5,577 nucleotides of DNA from Actinomycetota bacterium (lineage in GTDB: Bacteria > Actinomycetota > Humimicrobiia > Humimicrobiales > Humimicrobiaceae), in NCBI GenBank assembly GCA_016783995.1, contig JADHVN010000094.1, positions 1 through 5,577 of the forward strand, in the 5' to 3' direction. Shown piece after piece: positions 5,574 through 5,577 of this stretch. The notes beneath the pieces were generated by a model. The model was given only the letters and a program-made list of their open reading frames with translations, ran no database searches and had not been told where the DNA came from. Numbering within the stretch: position 1 is the first letter of the stretch; every line of letters begins with the position of its first letter. Both the position numbers and the translations under genes were made by a program.

Positions 5574-5577
5574 AATA

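Larger units (their letters stand above)
5225..5577. other. Intergenic region without a supportable gene
   Basis: No convincing reading frame exists on either strand in these 353 bases. They contain the leader and possible promoter of the SbcD-like gene, a near-palindrome CTTTTGGCCGAAAG (5315-5328, one T-G mismatch), the AT-only hairpin, the 40-bp-spaced direct repeats and the terminal inverted repeat listed separately. The right part may belong to another element that continues past the window. Confidence 0.6.

Noticed and set aside
5434..5577. CRISPR array
   Set aside because: Only two 18-bp copies with one mismatch at 40-bp pitch, too short and too few, no cas gene, and the core recurs inverted.

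Overview
The window looks like the chromosome of a low-GC anaerobic Firmicute, probably a clostridial-type bacterium. The main support is the gene order rnfE-rnfA-rnfB, the end of the rnfCDGEAB order typical of Clostridia (RnfB last), together with a long RnfB carrying many clusters and AT-rich codon use. The genus cannot be named from this sequence.

Layout. Positions 1-1990 (+ strand) hold the 3' end of an Rnf operon: rnfE (5' end cut off by the window edge), rnfA (GTG start, overlapping rnfE by 8 bp) and rnfB. RnfE and RnfA are paired membrane subunits, and RnfB is the membrane-anchored polyferredoxin that receives electrons from reduced ferredoxin. With RnfC, D and G, presumably encoded upstream, they form the ferredoxin:NAD+ oxidoreductase that pumps Na+ or H+. 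A 47-bp gap with a perfect 14-bp AT palindrome separates this operon from a convergent pair on the - strand.

Positions 2038-5224 (- strand) hold a two-gene operon: a Mre11/SbcD/YhaO-type metallophosphoesterase followed after 4 bp by a Rad50/SbcC/YhaN-type ABC ATPase. The ATPase is compact (706 aa) and has no CxxC zinc hook. It carries a two-helix hydrophobic hairpin where the hook would be, suggesting a membrane-anchored SbcCD-like DNA end-processing machine. This pair is visibly more AT-rich than the rnf genes.

Positions 5225-5577 contain no gene I can support. They hold the leader of the phosphoesterase gene, an AT-only hairpin that could hold its promoter, a 17/18 direct repeat at exactly 40-bp spacing with a third inverted half-site, and an 11-bp inverted repeat running into the window edge. 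The repeat arrangement resembles transposase-binding repeats at the end of an insertion sequence (IS21-like as a guess) or a multi-site operator.

Most of the window is conserved energy metabolism plus a recognisable nuclease pair. The points most worth checking are the membrane-hairpin ATPase and the repeat array at the right edge.
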